Below are positions 1 through 5,730 of a DNA stretch of 6,264 bases, one piece after another. This stretch comes from Bacillota bacterium. GTDB taxonomy: Bacteria > Bacillota > UBA4882 > JAAYXC01. The notes beneath the pieces were generated by a model, which saw only the letters and a list, made by a program, of their open reading frames with translations, made no database searches and had not been told where the DNA came from. The DNA lies in contig JAAYXC010000339.1 in assembly GCA_012516115.1 (NCBI GenBank), positions 1-6,264 of the forward strand, written 5' to 3'. A program made the translations under genes and the position numbers. Position 1 is the first letter of the stretch; the number at the start of each line of letters is the position of its first letter.

Positions 1-17
1 CCTCCGAACGAACCCGC

Positions 18-26
18 TTTTTTTTT
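18..26. other. Run of nine T residues upstream of accD
   Basis: Nine consecutive T residues follow a short GC-rich stretch and lie 26 bases before the accD start. This could be the U-tract of a terminator for a gene to the left of the window. No hairpin can be completed from the 17 bases available before it, so the call stays open. No promoter with recognisable -35 and -10 boxes is visible in the 52-base leader. Confidence 0.25.
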
Positions 27-40
27 CTGAAGCAGCGACA

Positions 41-49
41 AGAGGTGAT
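41..49 (+). promoter_or_regulatory. Ribosome binding site of accD
   Basis: AGAGGTGAT is complementary to nearly the whole 3' end of 16S rRNA. Its AGAGGTG core ends five bases before the ATG at 53, so it fixes that start. An ATG at 48 lies inside the site and is out of frame. Confidence 0.8.
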
Positions 50-52
50 GGG

Positions 53-955
53 ATGCCGCTAAAAGAACTCTTCAACACCAAACCGAAATACGTGACGATC
101 AAGCCGCCGACTCCGGCGCCGCCCGGCGGGGTAGAAACGGTCGAAAGACCGGAGAAAAAAGAGATCCCGGACGGCCTCTGGACCAAGTGCGGTGGCTGTG
201 GCCAGACCATATATACAAAAGACCTTGCCAAAAACCTCTTCGTCTGCCCGCGCTGCGACCATCATTTCCGCATCGGCGCCCGGGAGAGGATCAACCAGCT
301 ATTGGACGAAGGTAGTTTTTCCGAACTCTTCGCCGATCTCCGTTCGGTGGACCCCCTCGGTTTCCCGGATTATCCGGCCAAATTGAAACGCGCCCAGCAA
401 GAGTCGGGTTTAAGCGAGGCCATCCTCGTGGGGACGGGGAAACTGGAAGGTATTCCCCTCGGTCTGGGCGTCATGGACGCCAATTTCATGATGGGATCCA
501 TGGGGAGCGTGGTCGGAGAGAAGGTAACCCGTTTGATCGAGTATTGCCTCGAGACCAGGTTGCCCTTGGTCATCGTGGCCGCCGGTGGGGGAGGGGCGCG
601 GATGCAAGAAGGGGTCCTTTCCCTCATGCAGATGGCCAAGACCAGCGCCGCCTTGGGACGTCTGGGCCTGGCGGGTATCCTCTATATTTCCGTCCTGACC
701 GATCCGACCATGGGAGGGGTTTTTGCTAGTTTCGCCACGCTGGGCGATATCATCATCTGCGAGCCCGGAGCCCTTCTTGGCTTTACCGGCCCGCGGGTCA
801 TCCAACAGACCATCCGTCAGACTCTGCCGCCGGGCTTTCAGTCTTCCAAATTCCAGCTCGAACACGGCCTGGCCGACATGATCGTCCATCGGCGGGAACT
901 CCGGTCCACCATTGCCCGTCTCCTCCGTTTTCACCATTACGGAGGTGGGGCTTGA
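53..955 (+). CDS. accD: Acetyl-CoA carboxylase carboxyltransferase subunit beta (AccD)
   Basis: With AccA this forms the cytoplasmic carboxyltransferase that moves the carboxyl group from carboxybiotin on BCCP to acetyl-CoA, giving malonyl-CoA for fatty-acid synthesis. After a proline-rich N-terminal stretch (about residues 17-25), a four-cysteine zinc ribbon is present: C46-x2-C49 and C65-x2-C68. The crotonase-fold body carries MGSMGSVVGEK (147-157), ARMQEGVLSLMQMAKTSAAL (182-201), SVLTDPTMGGV (213-223) and GFTGPRVIQQT (243-253). All are typical of bacterial AccD, and 300 residues is a normal length. The ATG start is set by a strong Shine-Dalgarno. The stop overlaps the accA start by one base, so the two are probably coupled, as expected for subunits of one complex. 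One oddity is that the usual ASGGARMQE loop reads AGGGGARMQE (177-186), which appears to be one residue longer than in E. coli AccD. Zinc-ribbon and loop comparisons are from memory of the family. Confidence 0.97.
   Translation: MPLKELFNTKPKYVTIKPPTPAPPGGVETVERPEKKEIPDGLWTKCGGCGQTIYTKDLAKNLFVCPRCDHHFRIGARERINQLLDEGSFSELFADLRSVDPLGFPDYPAKLKRAQQESGLSEAILVGTGKLEGIPLGLGVMDANFMMGSMGSVVGEKVTRLIEYCLETRLPLVIVAAGGGGARMQEGVLSLMQMAKTSAALGRLGLAGILYISVLTDPTMGGVFASFATLGDIIICEPGALLGFTGPRVIQQTIRQTLPPGFQSSKFQLEHGLADMIVHRRELRSTIARLLRFHHYGGGA
941..947 (+). promoter_or_regulatory. Ribosome binding site of accA, inside the end of accD
   Basis: GGAGGTG lies within the last accD codons. It is seven bases from the ATG at 955 and only four from the in-frame TTG at 952. 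The spacing and the codon both favour the ATG, giving a TGATG stop/start overlap with accD and probable translational coupling. Confidence 0.8.
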
Positions 956-1917
956 TGGGGAACGGCTATACGCTGGAGTTCGAGAAGAAACTGGTGGAAT
1001 TGGAGAAAAAGATCGAGGAGCTCAAGCGTTACGCCGAGGAAAAGGGGCTCGACATGGCGGAGGAGATCGCTCCCCTCGAACGACGTGCCCAGGAGTTGGC
1101 CCGCGAGATCTATTCTCACCTGGAACCATGGCAGAGGGTCTTGATCGCGCGGCATCCGAAACGCCCGACCTTTCTCGAACTGGTTTCCTTCATCTTTCAA
1201 GACTTCCTCGAACTCCACGGCGACCGGAACTTCCGGGACGATCCGGCCATGGTCGGCGGGTTGGCCTGGCTGGATGGACGGGCGGTCACGGTTATCGGGG
1301 AGCAGAAAGGTCGCGATACCAAGGAAAATCTCGCGCGAAATTTCGGCCTCCCCCATCCGGAAGGTTACCGGAAGGCCCTCCGCCTCATGCAGCAGGCGGC
1401 GAAATTCGGTCGGCCCATCATCTCGTTTATCGACGTGGTCGGCGCTTATCCCGGGATCGAGGCCGAGGAACGGGGACAAGGCGAGGCCATCGCCAGGAAC
1501 CTGCGGGAGATGTCGATTTTACCGGTCCCCATCATCGCCGTAATCACCGGGGAAGGCGGCAGCGGCGGGGCCTTAGCCACCGGGGTGGGAGATCGCCTTT
1601 ATATGCTGGAACATGCGTATTATTCCGTCATTTCGCCGGAGGGGTGTGCCTCCATCCTTTGGAAGGACGCCACCAAGGCGCCGGAAGCGGCCAAGGCCTT
1701 GAAGTTCAACGCCGAAGACCTTCTAGCCTTTGGCGTGATCGACGGGATCATCCCCGAGCCCCTGGGAGGAGCCCACCGCGATCCGGCCCAAACGGCGGCG
1801 AATATCAAGCGGACCATTGTGGCGGCATTGGAAGAACTAGTAAAGATTCCCGGTTCGATGCTGGTGGAGGAACGTTATCGTCGTCTCCGGCGGCTGGGCG
1901 TCTACGGGACTTCTTGA
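955..1917 (+). CDS. accA: Acetyl-CoA carboxylase carboxyltransferase subunit alpha (AccA)
   Basis: This is the alpha partner of AccD in the acetyl-CoA carboxyltransferase. The ATG at 955 gives 320 residues, close to the usual 310-325. A charged, probably coiled-coil N-terminus (about 6-55) precedes the family signature WQRVLIARHPKRP (59-71). Then come ELHGDR (86-91), IGEQKGRDTKEN (114-125), NFGLPHPEGYRKALRLM (129-145), GAYPG (163-167), AEERGQGEAIARNL (170-183), GEGGSGGALA (199-208, with the glycines expected to help form an oxyanion hole), YYSVISPEGCASILWKD (222-238) and PEPLGGAHR (267-275). It overlaps accD by one base, and an intrinsic terminator follows 46 bases after the stop, so accDA ends a transcription unit. 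Two positions differ from the consensus I recall: IDTPGAYPG reads IDVVGAYPG (159-167), and the residue before GEGGSGG is Thr198, where Ile is usual. The identity itself is secure. Confidence 0.97.
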   Translation: MGNGYTLEFEKKLVELEKKIEELKRYAEEKGLDMAEEIAPLERRAQELAREIYSHLEPWQRVLIARHPKRPTFLELVSFIFQDFLELHGDRNFRDDPAMVGGLAWLDGRAVTVIGEQKGRDTKENLARNFGLPHPEGYRKALRLMQQAAKFGRPIISFIDVVGAYPGIEAEERGQGEAIARNLREMSILPVPIIAVITGEGGSGGALATGVGDRLYMLEHAYYSVISPEGCASILWKDATKAPEAAKALKFNAEDLLAFGVIDGIIPEPLGGAHRDPAQTAANIKRTIVAALEELVKIPGSMLVEERYRRLRRLGVYGTS

Positions 1918-1963
1918 ACCGGACGGCGGCCATCCCCACAGCCAGGAAAAGGCCCGGCGATCC

Positions 1964-1987
1964 GGGAGAGAGGGTCTCCCTTTTCTT
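1964..1987 (+). terminator. Intrinsic terminator after accA
   Basis: GGGAGA (1964-1969) pairs perfectly with TCTCCC (1975-1980) around a five-base loop and runs straight into TTTTCTT. The stem is short at six base pairs, but the arrangement and position 46 bases after the accA stop fit a rho-independent terminator. It would separate accDA transcription from pyk. Confidence 0.65.
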
Positions 1988-2042
1988 AACTTTAAAAAGC
2001 CGACCCGGCGGCCAGGGGATTGAGGCCGGAGTTTTACCGCGC

Positions 2043-2072
2043 TCTCGCGGCGGATTGCGCTCCGCCGCGGGA
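2043..2072 (+). promoter_or_regulatory. GC-rich hairpin next to the pyk ribosome binding site
   Basis: Bases 2043-2054 pair with 2061-2072 to give a 12-bp stem with one G-U wobble and a TTGCGC loop. Nine of the pairs (2046-2054 with 2061-2069) are uninterrupted Watson-Crick. The stem ends two bases before the AAGGGGTGA ribosome binding site. A smaller competing stem, CCGCG (2037-2041) with CGCGG (2046-2050), shares its 5' arm. No U-tract follows, so it is not a terminator. It may affect pyk translation or mRNA stability, which is inference. No clear promoter boxes were found between 1988 and 2040, though one should lie there if the upstream terminator works. Confidence 0.4.
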
Positions 2073-2074
2073 TG

Positions 2075-2083
2075 AAGGGGTGA
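2075..2083 (+). promoter_or_regulatory. Ribosome binding site fixing the TTG start of pyk
   Basis: AAGGGGTGA sits six bases before the TTG at 2090. The nearby GTG at 2080 and TTG at 2085 are out of frame. The protein then begins MRKKTKIVCTIGPAS, which matches where pyruvate kinases usually begin. Confidence 0.8.
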
Positions 2084-2089
2084 GTTGCC

Positions 2090-3493
2090 TTGCGCAAGAA
2101 AACCAAGATCGTCTGCACCATCGGGCCGGCCAGCGAAGACCCCGGCGTTCTACGGCGGATGATCGAGGCCGGGATGGATGTGGCCCGGCTCAATTTCTCC
2201 CACGGCGGCTACGAAGAACACGCCCGCCGGTATGAGGCCATTCGTCGGGCGGCCGAGGAGGCGGGCCGGGAAGTGGCCGTGCTCCTCGACATCCAGGGAC
2301 CAAAGATCCGCACGGCGTCGGAGACCTCCCTGGAGCTCGTGGAGGGTCAGACGATCCTCGTCGGTCCACCGGGTGAAGGCCGGGACCTGGTGATCGAATA
2401 CCCGTATCTCGTCGAGGATCTCCGCCCCGGTTCCTCCATCTTTCTCTGCGACGGCTTGATCGAGCTGGTGGTGGAGGAGATCGCGCGGGACGTCCTCCGG
2501 TGTCGGGTGGCCCGTGGTGGGGAAGTCGGGGCACGCAAGGGGGTCACCCTCCCCGGGGTCCCCATCCGCCTCCCGGCGGTCACCGAAAAAGCCGTGGAGG
2601 ACATCAAGTTCGGCGCCGCTCTGGGAGTGGACATGGTCGCCGCTTCGTTCGTCCGCCGGCCGGAGAGCATCCACGAGGTCCGGGGCATCCTGCGGGCGGC
2701 CGGGAGTTCGGCCGCGGTCATCGCCAAGATCGAAAACCGGGAAGGGCTCGAAAACCTGGAAGAGATCATCGTCGCCGCCGATGGCCTCATGATCGCCCGG
2801 GGCGATCTGGGGGTGGAGCTACCGCCCATGGAGATCCCCCTTATCCAGAAGGCCATCATCGCCCATTGCAATCAGGTGGGTAAGCCGGTCATCACCGCCA
2901 CGGAGATGCTGGAGTCCATGGTCAGAAATCCCCGGCCCACGAGGGCCGAGGTGACCGACGTGGCCAACGCCATCCTGGACGGCACGGACGCCACCATGCT
3001 CTCGGCCGAAACGGCGGTAGGGAAGTACCCGGTGGAGTCGGTCCGGATGATGGCGGAGATCGCCCGCCATACCGAGAATTCCCCTCGTTACGAAGAACTT
3101 TTGGCCCACCGGCGGGGTCAGGCCACCGCCTCGGTGGCCGACGCCATCAGCCACGCGGCCTGTCAGGCCGCCCGTGACCTCGCCCTGGCCGCCATCATCA
3201 CCGCCACCCAGTCCGGGAGCACCGCCCGGCTGGTGGCCAAATTCCGGCCGAAGGCTCCGATCATCGCGGCGACTCCCAGCCTTACGGTGGCCCGCCAGCT
3301 CTGTCTGGTCTGGGGGGTTTCTCCGGTGCTCGTGGAACCCAGTGATTCCACCGATGGAATGCTGGCGGCCTGCGAACGGGCGGCCAAGTCCACGGGGCTC
3401 GTGGCCCGGGGGGACCTGGTGGCCATCACCGTAGGGGTGCGGACGGGGGTCCCCGGTTCCACCGACCTCCTCAAGATCCAGCGTCTAACCTAG
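2090..3493 (+). CDS. pyk: Pyruvate kinase
   Basis: This enzyme catalyses the last step of glycolysis: phosphoenolpyruvate plus ADP gives pyruvate plus ATP, in the cytoplasm. Landmarks in order are KTKIVCTIGPAS (4-15), ARLNFSHG (32-39, substrate Arg/Asn/Ser/His), LDIQGPKIRT (66-75), the B-domain lid (about 76-162), AKIENREG (212-219, with catalytic Lys213 and metal ligand Glu215), ARGDLGVELP (236-245, metal ligand Asp239), TATEMLESM (269-277) and PTRAEVTDVANAILDGTDA (283-301). A C-terminal regulatory domain ends at about 467. The length matches the plain form. The extra PEP-utiliser domain found on the C-terminus of some Bacillus-type enzymes is absent. Lys72 in GPKIR occupies the position (Glu117 in the rabbit enzyme) where Lys is linked to K+-independent enzymes. 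Translation starts at TTG behind a good Shine-Dalgarno and a leader hairpin. The stop overlaps no credible downstream start. The pfkA gene often seen just upstream is absent. Confidence 0.97.
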   Translation: MRKKTKIVCTIGPASEDPGVLRRMIEAGMDVARLNFSHGGYEEHARRYEAIRRAAEEAGREVAVLLDIQGPKIRTASETSLELVEGQTILVGPPGEGRDLVIEYPYLVEDLRPGSSIFLCDGLIELVVEEIARDVLRCRVARGGEVGARKGVTLPGVPIRLPAVTEKAVEDIKFGAALGVDMVAASFVRRPESIHEVRGILRAAGSSAAVIAKIENREGLENLEEIIVAADGLMIARGDLGVELPPMEIPLIQKAIIAHCNQVGKPVITATEMLESMVRNPRPTRAEVTDVANAILDGTDATMLSAETAVGKYPVESVRMMAEIARHTENSPRYEELLAHRRGQATASVADAISHAACQAARDLALAAIITATQSGSTARLVAKFRPKAPIIAATPSLTVARQLCLVWGVSPVLVEPSDSTDGMLAACERAAKSTGLVARGDLVAITVGVRTGVPGSTDLLKIQRLT

Positions 3494-3540
3494 TGGTCTC
3501 AACGAGGGGCGGGACGCATAGAATCCTTCCGGAGCGGAGT

Positions 3541-3547
3541 GAGGTGG
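3541..3547 (+). promoter_or_regulatory. Ribosome binding site choosing the GTG at 3553
   Basis: GAGGTGG ends five bases before the GTG at 3553. Longer in-frame starts exist at GTG 3493 (overlapping the pyk stop) and GTG 3544. The first lacks a site that is not buried in the pyk 3' end, and the second lies inside this Shine-Dalgarno. The extra N-terminus they would add does not look like part of the flavin domain. Confidence 0.6.
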
Positions 3548-3552
3548 CGGCC

Positions 3553-4047
3553 GTGTCGGAGCTCATCGGACGGACGCTGACGCCCGGACTTTTGGATCTA
3601 TTGGCCAGGCGGATGCCGGTCCTCGTGGTGGCCACGGTGAATCCGGACGGTTCGCCGCATACGGCGCCTTATAACCAATTCGGCGCTCCCGACCCCGGCC
3701 ATCTCTTTCTCGCCATCAACCGCCAAGATCACACTTATGCCAATTTATGCGCCCGTGGCCTGGCCGGCTTGGCCCTCCTGGAAGAAGGCGATGTGGCCAT
3801 CAGCATGCGCACCCGCGCCCGCGTCCTTCAAGAGCAGATGGTGAGTAACTGCAACCTGGCGGTGGTCGAATTTACCATCGAAGAGATCAAACGGGATAAT
3901 TCCCCCCATTATCTCGTTACCCAGGGGGTCAGGACGAGGCTACGGGAAGAACCGTTCTTACTCCAACAACGCCGGCTAATGGCTGAACTCGCGGCCGTCG
4001 CCCGGGGGAGGCCGACGGACCTCGCCGTAGAAAGGGAAGAAGCATGA
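3553..4047 (+). CDS. Pyridoxamine 5'-phosphate oxidase-like FMN-binding split-barrel protein
   Basis: This is a small soluble protein of 164 residues from the GTG at 3553. It resembles the broad family related to pyridoxamine-phosphate oxidase, whose members bind FMN or other flavins as dimers. The first split-barrel strands are visible in VLVVATVNPDGSPHTAPYNQ (23-42), the typical 'compare with a hydrophobic strand, DG.P...P' opening. LFLAINRQDHTYANL (51-65) follows, then a strand with DVAISMRTRARVL (80-92). The C-terminal third is charged and helical. Nothing identifies a true pyridoxamine-phosphate oxidase (PdxH), and the physiological substrate is unknown. It begins 59 bases after pyk and overlaps the downstream dipeptidase by four bases (ATGA), so it is probably translated with it. 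The fold is fairly secure; the reaction is not. Confidence 0.75.
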   Translation: MSELIGRTLTPGLLDLLARRMPVLVVATVNPDGSPHTAPYNQFGAPDPGHLFLAINRQDHTYANLCARGLAGLALLEEGDVAISMRTRARVLQEQMVSNCNLAVVEFTIEEIKRDNSPHYLVTQGVRTRLREEPFLLQQRRLMAELAAVARGRPTDLAVEREEA

Positions 4048-5435
4048 AGAACAACATCGACGAGCACATCGATGCCTGGCGAAAGGAGATCGTCACCGAT
4101 CTGCAAGCCTTGGTCCGCCTGGAGAGCGTGGCAGGCGCCGCCGCGCCCGGAGCGCCTTTCGGCCCCGGCGTCCGCGCGGCACTCGACTTCGTCTTATCCC
4201 GCGCGCGGGCCATGGGCCTGGTGGCCAAAGACGTGGATGGTTACGCGGGACACGTGGAATTCGGCCAGGGACACGAGATGGTGGGCATCCTGGCCCACCT
4301 GGATGTGGTGCCGGCCGGGGAAGGGTGGACCCATCCGCCTTTCGGCGGGGAAGTGGTCGACGGGCGGCTTTACGGCCGCGGGACCGTGGACGATAAGGGC
4401 CCGGTCATCGCCTGTCTTTACGCCCTGGCCGCCCTGCGGGAGGCCGGTTTTCGCCCCGTTCGGCGGCTCCGGCTCATTCTGGGCTGTGACGAAGAAGGCG
4501 GAAGTTGGGAGAGCATTAAGCACTACTTTAGCGTGGAGGAGAAACCTCTTTACGGCTTTTCCCCGGACGCGGAGTTCCCGGTGATCAACGCGGAGAAAGG
4601 CCATCTCTGGTTCCGCGTGGAAAAGGAGTGGCCGAAGGAAACCCGGGGCAACGATCCTTCCATTCTTGCGGCAGAAGGAGGGACAAGGCCCAACGTAGTT
4701 CCCGACCGCTGTCGGCTTGTCCTTGCCCCCGGGAACCGGAAGGAGAAATTCCGACGCGCTTTGCAGACGGCCGACCCGAATTTAATCGTGATGGAGGCGG
4801 GGGAGAACCTGCAGGTGGAGGCCCGGGGCCGGGCGGCCCATGCCAGCCTGCCCGAACAAGGGGAGAACGCCATCGGGCGGCTTTTCACCGCCCTGGCGCA
4901 AGTGGCCGAATGGCTCCCTGCCGGCCAGGCGGAGGCGGTCCGTTTTCTGGCCGAGGCTTCCCGCCATGACGGTACGGGGTTAGGGATAGACCAGCGGGAT
5001 GAGGTCTCCGGGGCCCTGACCGTTAACCTCGGCACGCTGGCCTGGGATGCGACCCGGCTCGTCGGCGAACTCGATCTCCGTTACCCGGTCAGCCTCGAGG
5101 GAGATCAACTCGTGACCGCGTTGCGCGAACGGATGGCGACCTGGAATTTAAAAATGGAAGTAAAACATCATCTTCCGCCCCTTTACCTGCCGGCCGATCA
5201 TCCGCTGGTGGATAAGCTCCTCCTGGTCTTCCGGGAGAAGACCGGCCGGGAAGCCAAGCCTTTAGCCATCGGGGGCCGGACTTTCGCCTGCGCCCTGGGG
5301 ACGGGGGTGGCCTTCGGTCCCGTCTTTCCCGGTCGGCCCGAACTCGCCCATCAGGCGGATGAATATATCGATCTGGAGGAGTTAATCCTGATCGCCAAGA
5401 TCTATGCCGCGGCCATGGTGGCTTTGGCCGGATAG
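4044..5435 (+). CDS. pepV: M20-family metallodipeptidase, PepV/Sapep-like
   Basis: This is a cytoplasmic two-metal (Zn or Mn) exopeptidase that splits dipeptides, probably for amino-acid recycling. At 463 residues it has the usual PepV length. Catalytic landmarks are HLDVVPAGEGW (85-95, ligand His85 and base-assisting Asp87), YGRGTVDDKGP (110-120, bridging Asp116), CDEEGG (148-153, general base Glu150 and ligand Glu151), SPDAEFPVI (173-181, ligand Asp175) and AHQADEY (435-441, ligand His436). The inserted lid domain (about 185-375) carries RPNVVPD (215-221), AAHASLPEQGENAI (264-277) and LDLRYP (343-348). These resemble the substrate-binding Asn, His and Arg of PepV. AAAGGGAAG-type purines just upstream (AAAGGGA, 4031-4037) place the ATG correctly, and ATGA overlaps the preceding gene. 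One loop, GGRTFACAL (410-418), differs from the GGGTYAR form I recall. Related succinyl-diaminopimelate desuccinylases are a less likely alternative because of the PepV-specific SPDAEFP motif. Confidence 0.9.
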   Translation: MKNNIDEHIDAWRKEIVTDLQALVRLESVAGAAAPGAPFGPGVRAALDFVLSRARAMGLVAKDVDGYAGHVEFGQGHEMVGILAHLDVVPAGEGWTHPPFGGEVVDGRLYGRGTVDDKGPVIACLYALAALREAGFRPVRRLRLILGCDEEGGSWESIKHYFSVEEKPLYGFSPDAEFPVINAEKGHLWFRVEKEWPKETRGNDPSILAAEGGTRPNVVPDRCRLVLAPGNRKEKFRRALQTADPNLIVMEAGENLQVEARGRAAHASLPEQGENAIGRLFTALAQVAEWLPAGQAEAVRFLAEASRHDGTGLGIDQRDEVSGALTVNLGTLAWDATRLVGELDLRYPVSLEGDQLVTALRERMATWNLKMEVKHHLPPLYLPADHPLVDKLLLVFREKTGREAKPLAIGGRTFACALGTGVAFGPVFPGRPELAHQADEYIDLEELILIAKIYAAAMVALAG

Positions 5436-5450
5436 GCCACACTCATACCG

Positions 5451-5460
5451 GAGGGGAGGA
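5451..5460 (+). promoter_or_regulatory. Ribosome binding site pointing to a CTG start
   Basis: GAGGGGAGGA is a strong Shine-Dalgarno six bases before CTG at 5467. The in-frame GTG at 5479 is 18 bases away. The in-frame ATG at 5491 has only GGGAG directly touching it. On spacing alone the ribosome should choose the CTG. Confidence 0.6.
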
Positions 5461-5466
5461 AAAAAG

Positions 5467-5730
5467 CTGGACCGCCCGGTGATCCGGGAGATGGCTTTTC
5501 TGCGGTTCTTCTCCGGGCTGCTCGAGATCGTGGCCGCCTTGATCTTTCTCCGGGTAGGCCGGGTGGAGACGGCCCTGCGCCTGAACGCTTTGCTCGGCCT
5601 GGTGGGGCCACTGGTGCTCGTCCTCGTCAGCCTTCTCGGCCTCGTCTCCCTGGCCGCGCGGCTCTCACCGGGGAAGATCGCCCTCGTCACTCTGGGGGTG
5701 GTTTTGATCCTCTGCGGGACCCGCGTTTAA
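5467..5730 (+). CDS. yqhV: YqhV-like (DUF2619) small integral membrane protein
   Basis: From the CTG at 5467 this gives 87 residues, close to the roughly 90 of Bacillus YqhV. From the ATG at 5491 it gives only 79. Three hydrophobic segments are visible: about 9-29, 41-64 and 70-84. Family-like stretches are MAFLRFFSGLLEIVAALIFL (9-28), VETALRLNALLGLVGP (33-48) and a C-terminal helix ending in GTRV. In Bacillus yqhV lies next to the spoIIIA sporulation cluster, but its function is not established. No sporulation gene is visible here. It starts 31 bases after the dipeptidase and may end that transcription unit. Its last 66 bases overlap the converging glycosyltransferase gene. A longer reading from ATG 5404 would start inside the dipeptidase gene and is unlikely. 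The family assignment comes from recalled sequence resemblance. Confidence 0.7.
   Translation: MDRPVIREMAFLRFFSGLLEIVAALIFLRVGRVETALRLNALLGLVGPLVLVLVSLLGLVSLAARLSPGKIALVTLGVVLILCGTRV

Noticed and set aside
410..937. Minus-strand open frame of 175 codons opposite accD
   Set aside because: It is antisense to highly conserved accD, with no recognisable domain and composition of a shadow frame.
952..957. TTG at 952 as the accA start
   Set aside because: It is only four bases from the Shine-Dalgarno and directly followed by an in-frame ATG at better spacing.
1998..2036. Possible promoter for pyk (TTGAGG near 2020 as a -35 box)
   Set aside because: No acceptable -10 element at 16-18 bases downstream. 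The region there is GC-rich hairpin sequence.
912..2075. Plus-strand open frame of 387 codons covering accA
   Set aside because: It overlaps accA entirely in another frame. The product is Arg/Gly-rich low-complexity sequence typical of GC-rich shadow frames, and accA has clear family motifs.
3493..3552. GTG at 3493 as start of the split-barrel gene
   Set aside because: It would add 20 residues with no family resemblance, and a good Shine-Dalgarno precedes GTG 3553 instead. The extension is possible but less likely.
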